A DNA stretch of 47,628 bases from positions 1-47,628 of the forward strand of contig JAFZDU010000055.1 of assembly GCA_017561025.1 (NCBI GenBank), in the 5' to 3' direction. How positions within the stretch are numbered: position 1 is the first letter of the stretch; the number at the start of each line of letters is the position of its first letter. Below are positions 15,039 through 25,503 of the stretch, piece by piece. The notes beneath the pieces are model-generated. The model was not told where the DNA came from and ran no database searches. It saw nothing but the letters and a program-made list of their open reading frames with translations. The stretch is from Bacteroidales bacterium. GTDB lineage: Bacteria; Bacteroidota; Bacteroidia; Bacteroidales; F082. Position numbers and translations under genes: made by a program.

Positions 15039-18000
15039 AAGAAAACCATTATACATAGCATTTTAATTATCATTACGATAATTTTTGCTCTGTTAGCGAG
15101 TATATACGCCGTTATCCTCGACGTAAATATCCAGAGTATGCTCGCTCGTACAGCCGCTGGCGTTCTTTCCAATAAGTTCGACACTGAAGTAAAAATCAAG
15201 ACTTTCTACATAAAACAGAACTTCGGCATACATGCTGAAGAGGTGCAGATCAATGATAAAAAACACTATCCTATGCTTTATGTGGGAAAACTGGATGTTA
15301 GACTTTCATTACGTGACATCGCCAAGGAACTTAGAGTAAAGAAGATCAATATTGATGACGTGCTTATCAATCTCGTCAAATATGAAGACGAATATGTGAT
15401 GAACATATCGGAATTGTTCGCATCAAACAACAGAGAAGAAAAAGAACGCAAGGAGGATAAAAAACCTATATATCTCGATGAACTCAACCTGAGCAGGGGA
15501 CATTTCGTGTTGTGGAATCAGAATAAAGACAATCCTGATAGGCCCTGTATCGACTACGCTCACCTCGACATCGACAGCATATATATGTCGATATCAAAGC
15601 TTTCATATAAAGGCGATACTGTACAGGGTTATATCAACAATCTCAGAGGTGAAGATAAATCTGGATTCACTATCAACAAATTGAGCACAAAATCTAAGTT
15701 CTTGGTGACACCTCATGGGTTTGACCTTAAGGAACTGCATCTCTCAAGTCATGCTACATCAGTGAATATGGACCTGCAGTTTTTATATAATGGATATGGA
15801 AACTTCCGTAAGTTCGTAGATTCAGTCATGATTATATCTAACATACGTCCTTCGCAACTTACACTCAGCGACCTTTGCTATTTCTCCCCTACAATGGGAA
15901 GAATGACCGATACTCTGCAGATAAAAGGTCTTGTCACAGGTTTCGTCAGGGATTTCACTGCAGAAGATTTCAGTTTTTCATATAAAGACAGCACCAATTT
16001 TATTGGCACGATAAAGATGAAGGGATTGCCTAATTTCTTCGAGACTCATATCGTCGGCAATGTAGAGAGAATGAACTTCACATACCAGGATATTTCAGAA
16101 TTTGCCATTCCTACACCATCAGGAAGAATACCTTTGCCTGAAATGCTCAAGGCAATCAGCAACGCTAAAATGTCAGGCTATTTCTATGGCTTCCACAACA
16201 ACTTCAACACTAAGTTTAACCTACATACAAATCTGGGTAATATCTATTTCGACGGAGCTCTTAACAATGATGTTCTCATAGTTCCTAAACCATATTATTT
16301 CTATAATCTTCATGCCAATAATCTTAATCTTAAAGAAATACTTGGACTTAAGGAAGATCTTATGCTCACATTTGAATCTAATATGTCTGGCGAAGGTATG
16401 AACAAGAAAGAAGCTAACCTGCAGGTCTCATTCGATGTTGAGAAGCTGAAATTCATGCAGAATGAATTCAAGGATTTCAGTGTGATCGGTGATTTCAAAA
16501 ACCAAAGCCTTGCAATCTCGACTGACGTCATTTCAGATTTGATGAAGCTTAACCTTGATGCTTTGCTCGATATCTCACAATCAGCACCATCGATGGATAT
16601 CGTCATGAATGTAGAAAACGCAAACCTATATAAGCTTAAGCTTTCTGATAAAGACAAGGCAATGCGTCTCTCTACAAATCTCGTGGCTAATGTCAGAGGA
16701 AATGATATCGACAAGACTTATGGAGATATTTCATTGTATAACACTACATATCGTGACAGTAGAGGCGATTATCATATGGACAGCTTGAACGTCACGTTGA
16801 TAAAAAATCATTTTGATTCCAAGGATATCAGTCTAAGCTGCGACTTTTTCGATATGGATATCAATGGGATATTTAATTTCAGAAACATAGGAAATACATT
16901 CAAAAACTATGTCCTGAATTATTTCCATATAAACAAATGGGGAAATAAGGGCGTAAGGCTGCAAGACGAGAAACAGGAATTCTATGTTAATATGAATTTC
17001 AAAAACACTGAGACTTTGTCGCGTCTGCTTATGCCTAACCTCAAGGTAAGCGACAACACTAACTTCACTGCAACATTCACCTCTGGAAACTATCAGCTAT
17101 ACTCCACATTGGAATCTGATACTATAATTTTCAATAACATTGTTTTCAAAGACTTACATGTCAAGAATAAGACAGTACGTAAGAAGACAACGGTAAATGT
17201 CAATCTCAGTGAACTCGTCTTTAAAGAATCTGATGAGAAAAATCCTATCAAGCTCGGACTTGATAATATTGCTCTTCTGTTGGATGCGCATAACGACAGT
17301 CTCTTCTTCGATTTGGTATGGGACGATGATTCTGAATTGGACGTCAACAAAGGTGTACTCGGTGCGACATTCCTTCCATACAAGGATCATGGAGGCAGAC
17401 TGCATGTCCGTTCTTCTGACGTGATAATCAACGACAGCTTGTGGAATATCTCTCCTACATGTTACATAGACTTCAAGAAAGACAAAATAACCTTTGAAGA
17501 ATTCGACATCTTCTCCAAGACACAGTCTGTCAATGTTAAAGGAAGATTCCCTAAGACCAGCAGCGATACTCTGTATTTAAGATTCAAGGATCTTAATATT
17601 TCAGACTTCGACTTGTTGACAGCTGGAAAAGGAATCGACGTAGACGGCATAATAAATGGTGACCTGCAGTTGTCAGGCTTGTCGGACAAGTTTACCTTCC
17701 TCTCAAATATTGACATAGAAGATATTGGACTTAACCACCATCTTATCGGCGATGCCTTCCTGGATGCTAGCTGGAATCCGCAGGATACATCTATATTCAT
17801 CGATACTGAAATAATCAGAGAAGGCTCAACGGAAAGAATAATGTCATTTATTGGTAATTACTACACCTCGCGCGAGAATGACAACATCGACTTCAGCCTC
17901 GACTTGAATGGCGTCGACATTTCTTTCGTCAACTCATTTACAAAAGGAACATTAAGTTCTTTGAAAGGATATATCAACGGTGATATCCTTCTTACCGGTT

Positions 18001-19526
18001 CATTGAAGAATATGGTGCTCACCGGTGAGGCTGATCTGTATGACGGTGGATGCAAGATTGACTATCTAAACACCTACTATAACGTCAATCCGAAGAACTA
18101 TAGACATAATGAAGTGAAGCCATATATTAAATTCTCGGAAAACAGAATCGACTTTGACGATATCGTCCTCGTTGACACATTGAACAACTATGCGGTAGCA
18201 CATGGTGTGATAACTCATGACTATCTGAGAAACTTCAGCTTTGATGTTGATGCTACACTCGACAATTTCCTTGCTATGAATATGCTTCAGGAAGATGGTT
18301 CTACTTTCTATGGAACAGCCGTTGCTAGCGGCGACATGAAGATTAACGGACCATTGGAAGATATTGTCATGGATATCAATGCAGTGTCAATGCCTGGTAC
18401 TGTCATTGATATTTTATTGACAAGCACTAGCTCCATAAATGACAACTTCATCATCTTCGTGCAAAAGAACACGGAACAAGATACAGTGAAGACAGTGCTG
18501 CCTGTGAAGAATAAAGACAAGAAATTCACTTTTAACCTCAATGCCGATGTTTCTCAGACGGCAAAGGTCAATATTCACCTGCCTTCCAATATGGGAAATA
18601 TCAGCGCTAACGGCGTAGGAAATATCAGACTCGGAGTGGCTTCTAACCAGTTGTCATTATATGGCGACTATCTCATCAACCAGGGAATATTCAACTTCAA
18701 CTTCCAGAATCTGGTAAGACGTAACTTCGACATCAGACAAGGCGGTACCATCACATGGACAGGAAAGGCTGGTGAAGCTGATATTAACATAACAGGCAGT
18801 TACAGAACCAAATCATCAATATCAACATTAGGTGTTGAAATAGACTCCACTTCATTGGTTAACAATGTCAACGTCGACTGTATATTGCATCTGCAGGAAA
18901 AACTAAACAACCCAGCTATCACATTCGGCTTGGACTTGCCCAACGCCACCGACGATATCAAGAACACTGTGTTCTCTATTATAGATACTACAAACCAGGC
19001 AGTTATGTCGCAGCAGATAATCTCATTGCTGGTGCTAGGTTCATTCTCGTATGCCAACACAAGCCTTTATAGCATCGGTGCATCTAACTACTATAATGTG
19101 CTTACAAGTTCTTTGAGCAGCTGGCTGTCTCAGATCAGCAAGGACTTCGACATAGGTGTGCGTTATACTCCTGAAGACAACCTTACCTCAGAGGAATTGG
19201 AAGTGGCTCTTTCCACACAGATATTTGATGACAAACTTTCTATTGAGGCGAATCTTGGTATGTATACGGGTTCGCGTAATGATGTGGCAGGTGGGGCAAG
19301 TAGTATTGTAGGTGACCTCGATATGACGTACAAGATTACCAACAGGTTGAGTATGAAGTTTTACAACCATTCTAATCTTAATAGTAACTATTATTCATAC
19401 TCTTACGAGACATATTCCGATTATACTCAAGGTCTGGGTCTCTCATATTCGCAGAGCTTCGATAACATAAGGGAGATTTTCGCAAGGAAAAATAGAAACA
19501 GGAAAAATAAAAACAACAGAAAATGA
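15036..19526 (+). CDS. tamB: TamB/DUF490-type translocation and assembly module protein
   Basis: This is a very long (about 1,496 aa) inner-membrane-anchored protein that spans the periplasm, of the AsmA/TamB family of lipid or protein bridge proteins. It has an N-terminal hydrophobic anchor (IIHSILIIITIIFALLASIY) and long beta-rich AsmA-like repeats. The C-terminal DUF490/TamB domain (about the last 350 residues) includes GNIRLGVASNQLSLYGDYLI and QISKDFDIGVRYTPEDN. The start is unusual. The only in-frame ATG (14922) lies 89 nt inside the antisense tsaD gene and has no ribosome site. In contrast, AGGA (15025-15028) is followed 7 nt later by ACG (15036) and then KKTIIHSIL, exactly where MKKT would be expected. 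I place the start at this ACG. The stop overlaps the next gene (ATGA). Confidence 0.85.
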   Translation, partial: TKKTIIHSILIIITIIFALLASIYAVILDVNIQSMLARTAAGVLSNKFDTEVKIKTFYIKQNFGIHAEEVQINDKKHYPMLYVGKLDVRLSLRDIAKELRVKKINIDDVLINLVKYEDEYVMNISELFASNNREEKERKEDKKPIYLDELNLSRGHFVLWNQNKDNPDRPCIDYAHLDIDSIYMSISKLSYKGDTVQGYINNLRGEDKSGFTINKLSTKSKFLVTPHGFDLKELHLSSHATSVNMDLQFLYNGYGNFRKFVDSVMIISNIRPSQLTLSDLCYFSPTMGRMTDTLQIKGLVTGFVRDFTAEDFSFSYKDSTNFIGTIKMKGLPNFFETHIVGNVERMNFTYQDISEFAIPTPSGRIPLPEMLKAISNAKMSGYFYGFHNNFNTKFNLHTNLGNIYFDGALNNDVLIVPKPYYFYNLHANNLNLKEILGLKEDLMLTFESNMSGEGMNKKEANLQVSFDVEKLKFMQNEFKDFSVIGDFKNQSLAISTDVISDLMKLNLDALLDISQSAPSMDIVMNVENANLYKLKLSDKDKAMRLSTNLVANVRGNDIDKTYGDISLYNTTYRDSRGDYHMDSLNVTLIKNHFDSKDISLSCDFFDMDINGIFNFRNIGNTFKNYVLNYFHINKWGNKGVRLQDEKQEFYVNMNFKNTETLSRLLMPNLKVSDNTNFTATFTSGNYQLYSTLESDTIIFNNIVFKDLHVKNKTVRKKTTVNVNLSELVFKESDEKNPIKLGLDNIALLLDAHNDSLFFDLVWDDDSELDVNKGVLGATFLPYKDHGGRLHVRSSDVIINDSLWNISPTCYIDFKKDKITFEEFDIFSKTQSVNVKGRFPKTSSDTLYLRFKDLNISDFDLLTAGKGIDVDGIINGDLQLSGLSDKFTFLSNIDIEDIGLNHHLIGDAFLDASWNPQDTSIFIDTEIIREGSTERIMSFIGNYYTSRENDNIDFSLDLNGVDISFVNSFTKGTLSSLKGYINGDILLTGSLKNMVLTGEADLYDGGCKIDYLNTYYNVNPKNYRHNEVKPYIKFSENRIDFDDIVLVDTLNNYAVAHGVITHDYLRNFSFDVDATLDNFLAMNMLQEDGSTFYGTAVASGDMKINGPLEDIVMDINAVSMPGTVIDILLTSTSSINDNFIIFVQKNTEQDTVKTVLPVKNKDKKFTFNLNADVSQTAKVNIHLPSNMGNISANGVGNIRLGVASNQLSLYGDYLINQGIFNFNFQNLVRRNFDIRQGGTITWTGKAGEADINITGSYRTKSSISTLGVEIDSTSLVNNVNVDCILHLQEKLNNPAITFGLDLPNATDDIKNTVFSIIDTTNQAVMSQQIISLLVLGSFSYANTSLYSIGASNYYNVLTSSLSSWLSQISKDFDIGVRYTPEDNLTSEELEVALSTQIFDDKLSIEANLGMYTGSRNDVAGGASSIVGDLDMTYKITNRLSMKFYNHSNLNSNYYSYSYETYSDYTQGLGLSYSQSFDNIREIFARKNRNRKNKNNRK

Positions 19527-22500
19527 AGGAAGAGAAGAAATTCAATCTGTACAGAGCGTCTGCGGGAACAGGCAAAACATATACTCTCGTAAGAGAGTTC
19601 CTTGCATTATGCCTCTCTTCACCAAATCTCATATATAGCAATATCTTGGCTGTCACATTTACCAATAAAGCAGCCAACGAGATGAAGGCCAAAATTCTTG
19701 ATAATCTTAAAGGAATAATGACTGGCGCTGGAAAATACAAGAGCATGAAAGAGGCTCTTATGGCCAAAACAGGACTTGAAGAAAAAGAACTTATTGACAG
19801 GTCTGCAAGTCTATATAACGTCATCATCCATAATTATTCCGATTTGAATGTGTCAACTATCGACAGCTTCGTGCAGCAGATATCCAGGACTTTCGCCAGA
19901 GAGCTGCAGCTGCCTAGCCAGTATAGAATCTCACTTGATGACGACGACTTTATCGATGAGATAATCCAATGTGTCGACAAAGAGATAGGACCGCATAACG
20001 AAGAGCTGACTGCCATATTGAAGGAATACATAGAATATAACCTCAAAGAAGAATATGGATGGAGACTTGATCGTCCTATCAAGGATTTTATAGAGAAGCT
20101 TCTTAAAGAAAGCGCATATAAAAAAGGTGAGAGCTTTAATATAAAAGCCCTTAACAACACGGAATGTCATGAGGTAATAAAGTCAATAGACGATAAGATA
20201 GAAGAATATAAAAAAAAGATGAAAGAAAGCATTCGGGAATTCTATGATGCAAAATTAGAGAAGTATTGCCTGAAAGCTGTGTATTCTTTTATCGAGAAAC
20301 TCGAGAATAATGTATTTGTAGATCCAAAATCACTGATGACAGATACCATCAAACAAATAATTGAAGGTGATAAGCTGTGGTATAAAGGCAAAAAAGAACC
20401 TTCAACAGATTTTGATGTCAAAGAGTTTGTCATAAAGCTTTATAAATTCCATAGTGATCTTTATCTCCTCAATATGATGAAAAAGAACCTGTATCTCTTT
20501 GTTATGAGAGGTGCTTTGTTCCAGATAATAAACCAGCATATTGAGGATACGAACAAGGTGCATATATCAGAATTCAACAAGAGAATATCTGATATCATAG
20601 CCGATTGTTCTGTTCCGTTTATATACGAGAGAATCGGCGCTAAATTCGCTCATTTCTTCATTGACGAGTTTCAGGACACTTCTATATTGCAGTGGTTTAA
20701 CTTCCTGCCATTGATACATAACAGTCTGGCAAATGGAAATCTGAATCTCTTGGTCGGTGACGCAAAACAGTCAATATATAGATTCAGAAGCGGCGAAGTT
20801 GAACAGATCAACAAACTTCCATGTATATACAACAAACCGGATAACAGCACCGACTTCGAACTTTATGAAAAACAGTTTAAATATTCCTTTAAAGATGAAA
20901 GCCTGAGTGTAAACTATCGTTCTATGAGGAACATAGTTTATTTTAACAACTCATTCTTTAATTATGCATGTAAAATGCTTGACAATAAAGATCATGTGAA
21001 GATCTATACAGACTCCATGAATCAGGCTTATGACATAAATAAAAATGAATATTACGGATGTGTCAATATCAAGATATATAATAAGGAGGATGTCTTAAAG
21101 AAGGAATATAAGGAGGCTGTGATGGAACGCATCGTAGATGACATAAATCATCTGAAGAACAAGGGCTTTAAACTCAGTGATATAACTATACTTGTTCGTT
21201 ACAATAGCGAAGGCTCCATTATAGCTGAGTATCTGTCTCAAAGAGGCATTGATGTCATCTCCTCCGACTCTATAACACTCAAGTCATCCGATAAGGTACA
21301 GCTTATCATTCATGCATTGAAATATATGATGAATGAAAATGACAATATTGCAAGGCTTAATCTTTCGTATTATAATGACCTTTTCGATGAAGAGACATCG
21401 TCTGATAATCTTGAGGGTACAATGAGCAAATACCATAATGCACAAGTAGAGTATAAAAGGCTTCTTGACTTAAGAGACAAGGCATTAAGCTTGTATGACT
21501 TATGTGTTGGAATTATCAGAGAGTATGATTTCAATATCGTTGATGATGTGTTCCTTCAGTATTTTATGAGCGTTGTCCATGACAGGCAGAATAACGAAAA
21601 TGATGGCATCAACGAGTTCATTGACTTTTGGGATAAGAAATCCGATTCTCTGCATGTCAAGATTTCCGGTAAGATAGATGCAGTTCAAATTATAAGCATA
21701 CATAAATCAAAAGGACTTGAATATAAAGTCGTATTGTATCCTTTTGTACCGGCGAAGCTTGCTGAGAAAGTGTATAGTACTGAAAAATGGGTTTCTAATG
21801 ATGACGAAGACTTTGCAAATATCTTCGGTGGCATTAAACATATAGATAGTTTTATGCTTCCTATATCGAAGCAACTTTATCATACGTATTACAGCAGCTA
21901 TTATAATGAAGAAGTCAACAAGGTGGCATTTGATGATATCAATGTTATGTATGTTGCAATGACACGAGCCAGAGACGTACTATACCTTTATACAACTTAT
22001 GAAAATAACTGCTTTTTCCCGGGATATATAGAATCATTGAGAGCTGAAAATAATGGACAGTGGGATGTCAGTTTCGAATTTATAAATGAAAATTCAGAAA
22101 GCGATTTCGAAGAGCTCCAATATGGTGATTTGGTTTTCATTGATGAAAAAGAAGGCGATAATGTTCCTGAAATAGCACTTGATGAAAATGACTGCTGCAA
22201 TACAAGAGCATGGGAGGAATTCTTGGATTTTGACAATGTCCCTACTGTATTCGGTGATGAAAAGGAAGACGATGACGCAAGGGAGAGAGGTATCCTCTTC
22301 CATGAAATACTGTCTAAAATAAAGACAGTAGGCAGTGCTGAGACAATATTCCAGTTTTATGTCAATAATGGTTATCTGGATCAGGAAAATGCTGATAAAT
22401 GGCTACATAGATTCTATGAGATGGCTGAAGATTCTAGAATCAAAGATGCATATTCCGATAAGGCTGTAATCAGGAATGAAGTGGAAATATTCACTAAAGA

Positions 22501-22702
22501 CAAATATAAAATACGTCCCGACAGATTTGTTGAGTTAGGAGACAGGGCTATACTCATTGACTACAAGACTGGTGCTTACAGTGAAGAACATGAGATGCAG
22601 ATAAAGAAATATATGACAGCTTTGGAAGAAATTAGCGGAAATAAAAACATAGAAGCATATCTGGTTTATATAGGAGAAAAAAATGATATTATACCAGTTT
22701 AA
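19523..22702 (+). CDS. RecB/AddA-like UvrD helicase-exonuclease
   Basis: This 1059-aa protein has both activities expected of an AddA/RecB-type double-strand-break resection enzyme. The helicase has Walker A ASAGTGKT (12-19), TFTNKAANEMK, STIDSFVQQI, DEFQDTS, LLVGDAKQSIYRFR, SVNYRS, IHKSKGLEYKVVLYP and VAMTRARDVLYL. The C-terminal PD-(D/E)xK nuclease has GILFHEIL, IRPDRFV, LIDYKTG and QIKKYMTAL, with the catalytic Asp and Asp-x-Lys present. It overlaps tamB by 4 nt (ATGA), so translation is coupled to an envelope gene. The usual AddB-type partner nuclease is not adjacent. AddA is the closest description; exact subunit assignment is not certain. Confidence 0.87.
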   Translation: MKEEKKFNLYRASAGTGKTYTLVREFLALCLSSPNLIYSNILAVTFTNKAANEMKAKILDNLKGIMTGAGKYKSMKEALMAKTGLEEKELIDRSASLYNVIIHNYSDLNVSTIDSFVQQISRTFARELQLPSQYRISLDDDDFIDEIIQCVDKEIGPHNEELTAILKEYIEYNLKEEYGWRLDRPIKDFIEKLLKESAYKKGESFNIKALNNTECHEVIKSIDDKIEEYKKKMKESIREFYDAKLEKYCLKAVYSFIEKLENNVFVDPKSLMTDTIKQIIEGDKLWYKGKKEPSTDFDVKEFVIKLYKFHSDLYLLNMMKKNLYLFVMRGALFQIINQHIEDTNKVHISEFNKRISDIIADCSVPFIYERIGAKFAHFFIDEFQDTSILQWFNFLPLIHNSLANGNLNLLVGDAKQSIYRFRSGEVEQINKLPCIYNKPDNSTDFELYEKQFKYSFKDESLSVNYRSMRNIVYFNNSFFNYACKMLDNKDHVKIYTDSMNQAYDINKNEYYGCVNIKIYNKEDVLKKEYKEAVMERIVDDINHLKNKGFKLSDITILVRYNSEGSIIAEYLSQRGIDVISSDSITLKSSDKVQLIIHALKYMMNENDNIARLNLSYYNDLFDEETSSDNLEGTMSKYHNAQVEYKRLLDLRDKALSLYDLCVGIIREYDFNIVDDVFLQYFMSVVHDRQNNENDGINEFIDFWDKKSDSLHVKISGKIDAVQIISIHKSKGLEYKVVLYPFVPAKLAEKVYSTEKWVSNDDEDFANIFGGIKHIDSFMLPISKQLYHTYYSSYYNEEVNKVAFDDINVMYVAMTRARDVLYLYTTYENNCFFPGYIESLRAENNGQWDVSFEFINENSESDFEELQYGDLVFIDEKEGDNVPEIALDENDCCNTRAWEEFLDFDNVPTVFGDEKEDDDARERGILFHEILSKIKTVGSAETIFQFYVNNGYLDQENADKWLHRFYEMAEDSRIKDAYSDKAVIRNEVEIFTKDKYKIRPDRFVELGDRAILIDYKTGAYSEEHEMQIKKYMTALEEISGNKNIEAYLVYIGEKNDIIPV

Positions 22703-22710
22703 ACGCATTA

Positions 22711-22746
22711 TTTTGACAAAGGCAAATAATTTTTTTTGTAATTTTG
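22711..22746 (+). promoter_or_regulatory. Candidate promoter of typA
   Basis: TTTTG (22711-22715) and TAATTTTG (22739-22746) resemble the Bacteroidota -33 and -7 boxes, with a spacer of 23 bp, slightly longer than usual. The -7 match is exact. Transcription would start about 35 nt before the typA ATG. Confidence 0.5.
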
Positions 22747-22787
22747 CATGAATTTTTTTGAAATTAAACAAAATAAAAATATAATAG

Positions 22788-24602
22788 ATGGATAGTATTC
22801 GTAATGTCGCAATTATTGCCCACGTTGACCACGGCAAGACAACTTTAGTAGATCGTATTCTACACCAATCCAGATTGTTCAGAGACAATCAGGAAACAAA
22901 TGATTTGATGTTGGATAACAATGATCTTGAGCGAGAACGAGGTATTACCATCTTATCAAAGAACGTTTCAGTTCGTTACAAAGGCACAAAGATCAATATC
23001 ATTGACACTCCCGGCCACTCCGACTTCGGCGGTGAGGTTGAACGTGTTCTTAATATGGCCGATGGCGTTATCCTGCTCGTTGACGCTTTTGAAGGTCCTA
23101 TGCCTCAGACACGTTTCGTTCTTGAAAAAGCTTTGATGTTAGGCCTTAAGCCTATCGTCGTTATCAATAAAGTTGACAAGCCTAACTGTTATCCAGAAGA
23201 AACACAGGAAGCAGTCTTCGATTTGATGTTCAACTTAGGCGCAACAGAAGATCAGCTCGACTTCCCAACAGTATTCGGTTCATCAAAACAAGGATGGATG
23301 TCACCTGACTATAAGAAAGTCACATCAGACATTTCATATCTCCTCGACACAATCCTGGAACATATCCCAGCAGCTAAATATGAAGAAGGTACACCTCAGA
23401 TGCTTATCACTTCATTAGACTATAGCTCATACGTCGGTCGTATCGCTGTCGGTCGACTCAAGAGAGGTGTCTTGCAAGCTGGCATGAACGTTTCACTCAT
23501 GAAACGCGACGGTACAATCAAGAAAAATACAATCAAGGAATTATATACATTCGAAGGCCTCGGAAAAGAAAGAACAAAGAACCCTATCAAAGCTGGCGAT
23601 ATAGTAGCAGTTATGGGTCTCGAAGACTTTGAAATCGGTGATACAGTCGCTGACTTGGAAAATCCAGAAGCATTGCCACCAATCCATGTTGATGAACCAA
23701 CAATGAGTATGTTGTTTACAATCAACAACTCACCATTCTTCGGTAAAGAAGGTAAATATGTTACATCACGTCACCTCCGTGAACGTTTGTATAAAGAATT
23801 GGAAAAGAACCTTGCACTTCGTATTGAAGACACAGCGTCACCTGACTCAATGATGGTGTTCGGACGGGGTATCTTGCACCTTTCAATCTTGATAGAGACA
23901 ATGCGTCGTGAAGGCTATGAATTCCAGATAGGCCAGCCAAAGGTTATCTTGAAAGAGATAGACGGCAAGAAATGCGAGCCTATTGAAATGTTGACAGTTC
24001 AGGTTCCTGAACAATTTGCAGGCCGTGTAATCGAACTCGTTACAGCAAAGAAAGGTGAGATGACAAATATGCAGCCTAAGGGCGACAGAATGAATATCGA
24101 CTTTGAAATTCCTTCAAGAGGTCTCATCGGTTTGAGAAGCAATATGCTTACTGCAACAGAAGGTGAAGCTGTCATGTCGCAAAGACTCAAGGGCTACGAG
24201 CCATGGAGAGGAGAAATACCAGGACGTAACACAGGAGCTCTCATTGCTATGGAAACAGGTGTTGCTGTTCCTTACGCATTGTGGAAGTTGCAAGACAGAG
24301 GCTCATTCTTCGTCATGCCAAATGAAGAAGTCTATGCTGGCGAAGTCATCGGTGAAAACACACGTTCAAACGATATCGTATTGAATGTTAACAAGACAAA
24401 ACACCTTACAAACGTCCGTGCTTCAGGTTCAGATGAAAAGATCGTTCTTATTCCACCAAAACGCTTCTCACTCGAAGAATATATGGAAATGATCAGAGAT
24501 GACGAATATCTCGAAATCACTCCAAAGAGCTTGCGCTTGAGAAAGATCATCTTGGATGAGATTGAACGTAAACGTCAAAGCAAGAAAGAAGACAGTGAAT
24601 AA
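22788..24602 (+). CDS. typA: Translational GTPase TypA/BipA
   Basis: This 604-aa ribosome-associated GTPase of the EF-G-like class is involved in 50S assembly and stress or cold adaptation. It has G1 AHVDHGKTT (12-20), the switch I region RERGITI, G3 [14 protein letters not shown] and G4 NKVDKP. The EF-Tu-like domain II contains [12 protein letters not shown]. The BipA-specific C-terminal part includes [17 protein letters not shown] and [11 protein letters not shown]. Length and motifs are complete. It has its own likely promoter upstream and ends at a strong bidirectional terminator. Confidence 0.97.
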   Translation: MDSIRNVAIIAHVDHGKTTLVDRILHQSRLFRDNQETNDLMLDNNDLERERGITILSKNVSVRYKGTKINIIDTPGHSDFGGEVERVLNMADGVILLVDAFEGPMPQTRFVLEKALMLGLKPIVVINKVDKPNCYPEETQEAVFDLMFNLGATEDQLDFPTVFGSSKQGWMSPDYKKVTSDISYLLDTILEHIPAAKYEEGTPQMLITSLDYSSYVGRIAVGRLKRGVLQAGMNVSLMKRDGTIKKNTIKELYTFEGLGKERTKNPIKAGDIVAVMGLEDFEIGDTVADLENPEALPPIHVDEPTMSMLFTINNSPFFGKEGKYVTSRHLRERLYKELEKNLALRIEDTASPDSMMVFGRGILHLSILIETMRREGYEFQIGQPKVILKEIDGKKCEPIEMLTVQVPEQFAGRVIELVTAKKGEMTNMQPKGDRMNIDFEIPSRGLIGLRSNMLTATEGEAVMSQRLKGYEPWRGEIPGRNTGALIAMETGVAVPYALWKLQDRGSFFVMPNEEVYAGEVIGENTRSNDIVLNVNKTKHLTNVRASGSDEKIVLIPPKRFSLEEYMEMIRDDEYLEITPKSLRLRKIILDEIERKRQSKKEDSE

Positions 24603-24640
24603 AAAAACAGGCGATTTTTAAAATCGCCTGTTTTTTTATA
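24601..24640. terminator. Bidirectional terminator between typA and the convergent lipoprotein gene
   Basis: AACAGGCGATTTT and AAAATCGCCTGTT form a near-perfect palindrome with an A run on the left and a T run on the right. It can end transcription from both typA (+) and the minus-strand gene ending at 24652. It begins on the last two bases of the typA stop codon. Confidence 0.9.
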
Positions 24641-24651
24641 ATTCGTATGGA

Positions 24652-25389
24652 CTATTTCTTGATTCTTTTTCTAGTGATTATGTCGCCCTTATATCCGGAT
24701 TCCTCTGAATATTTATATGGAAGGTAGAACAAGCAGATGTCGTTGTATGGTCCCGCATCATAAATCTTGCCTAACATCAGAGAAGCATCTTCCGGATCTC
24801 TTTCGTTAAGATAAACGTAACATGTTCTTGTTTCATTGTCAATGGTGTCAACTATTGTATCGGCAAGGAAGTAATTGTCGTTCAAGAATTCATTGAGACG
24901 CAGGTCGAGAGTGTTTTTTATATATAGGTCTGCTTCTACATATTTATTGTCTTTGAAGAAGAAGTCCATTTCCCATACGGCGTAAGAATACCACTCGTTG
25001 CCGCTGCCATAAATGAGTATGCTGTCGCCAGAAACAGCTCTTGGATCACCATATAAGCTCTTGATTTTATCTTGAGAGCAGCCGAAGTCAAAGGTAGGTT
25101 CTTCAAATAATGAGACTTTGACTTTTACAGAAATCTCATCAACAGAGTTTTCGATTATCACATTTGTCTCTCCGATATTTTTTCCCGTTATGATGCCGTC
25201 TTCAGTAGTGGTGACGATAAGCTCATCTTCTGAATAACAATTTATCTTTCTTTCAGATGATACGCCCAAATCATACTCTTCAAGCAGAACGATATCAATG
25301 CTGCTGCTGCCTGTATAGTTGATTTCTTTTTGTTTACATGATGTTAAAAACAAACAAATTCCGAGTATAAATAAAGCTATTTTTTTCAT
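24652..25389 (-). CDS. Hypothetical lipoprotein with Big2-like Ig domain
   Basis: This 245-aa predicted lipoprotein has a signal peptide ending in FLTSC with Cys18 as the lipidated residue. Residues about 30-95 read like a bacterial Ig-like Big2 module (TTTEDGIITGKNIGETNVII). The remainder (about 100-245) is unrecognised, mixed alpha/beta, with SQDKIKSLYGDP near its start. It is presumably exposed to the periplasm or cell surface; no function can be assigned. It stands alone between the typA terminator and the divergent gcvP, with a -7-like TATTTTTG at 25413-25406 on its strand. Confidence 0.7.
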   Translation of the reverse strand: MKKIALFILGICLFLTSCKQKEINYTGSSSIDIVLLEEYDLGVSSERKINCYSEDELIVTTTEDGIITGKNIGETNVIIENSVDEISVKVKVSLFEEPTFDFGCSQDKIKSLYGDPRAVSGDSILIYGSGNEWYSYAVWEMDFFFKDNKYVEADLYIKNTLDLRLNEFLNDNYFLADTIVDTIDNETRTCYVYLNERDPEDASLMLGKIYDAGPYNDICLFYLPYKYSEESGYKGDIITRKRIKK

Positions 25390-25405
25390 GACTTATTATT
25401 TTTGG

Positions 25406-25413
25406 CAAAAATA
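25406..25413 (-). promoter_or_regulatory. Candidate -7 element of the Big2-like lipoprotein gene
   Basis: TATTTTTG on the minus strand fits TAnnTTTG and lies 17 nt upstream of the start codon. No -33 box is evident. Confidence 0.3.
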
Positions 25414-25456
25414 TAAATTTATTTGTTGATAGGTAGTAATAATAAGAAAAAAAAAC

Positions 25457-25464
25457 TAAATTTG
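25457..25464 (+). promoter_or_regulatory. -7 promoter element of gcvP
   Basis: TAAATTTG matches TAnnTTTG exactly and lies 39 nt upstream of the gcvP ATG. A TTG at 25426-25428 is farther away than a normal -33 box, so only the -7 half is supported. The 5' leader is too short for a glycine riboswitch, and none is visible. Confidence 0.4.
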
Positions 25465-25503
25465 CGGAATAAGAAAAAAGTATTTCATTAAATAACTAAT
25501 AAT

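Noticed and set aside
15011-15199. 63-codon N-terminal extension of tsaD
   Set aside because: The extension is antisense to tamB and hydrophobic. The TsaD family begins at MNEYILAIESS, and His111/His115 numbering fits only with the start at 15010.
25390-25503. Glycine riboswitch upstream of gcvP
   Set aside because: The leader after the likely start point is only about 30-40 nt and lacks the conserved glycine aptamer features.
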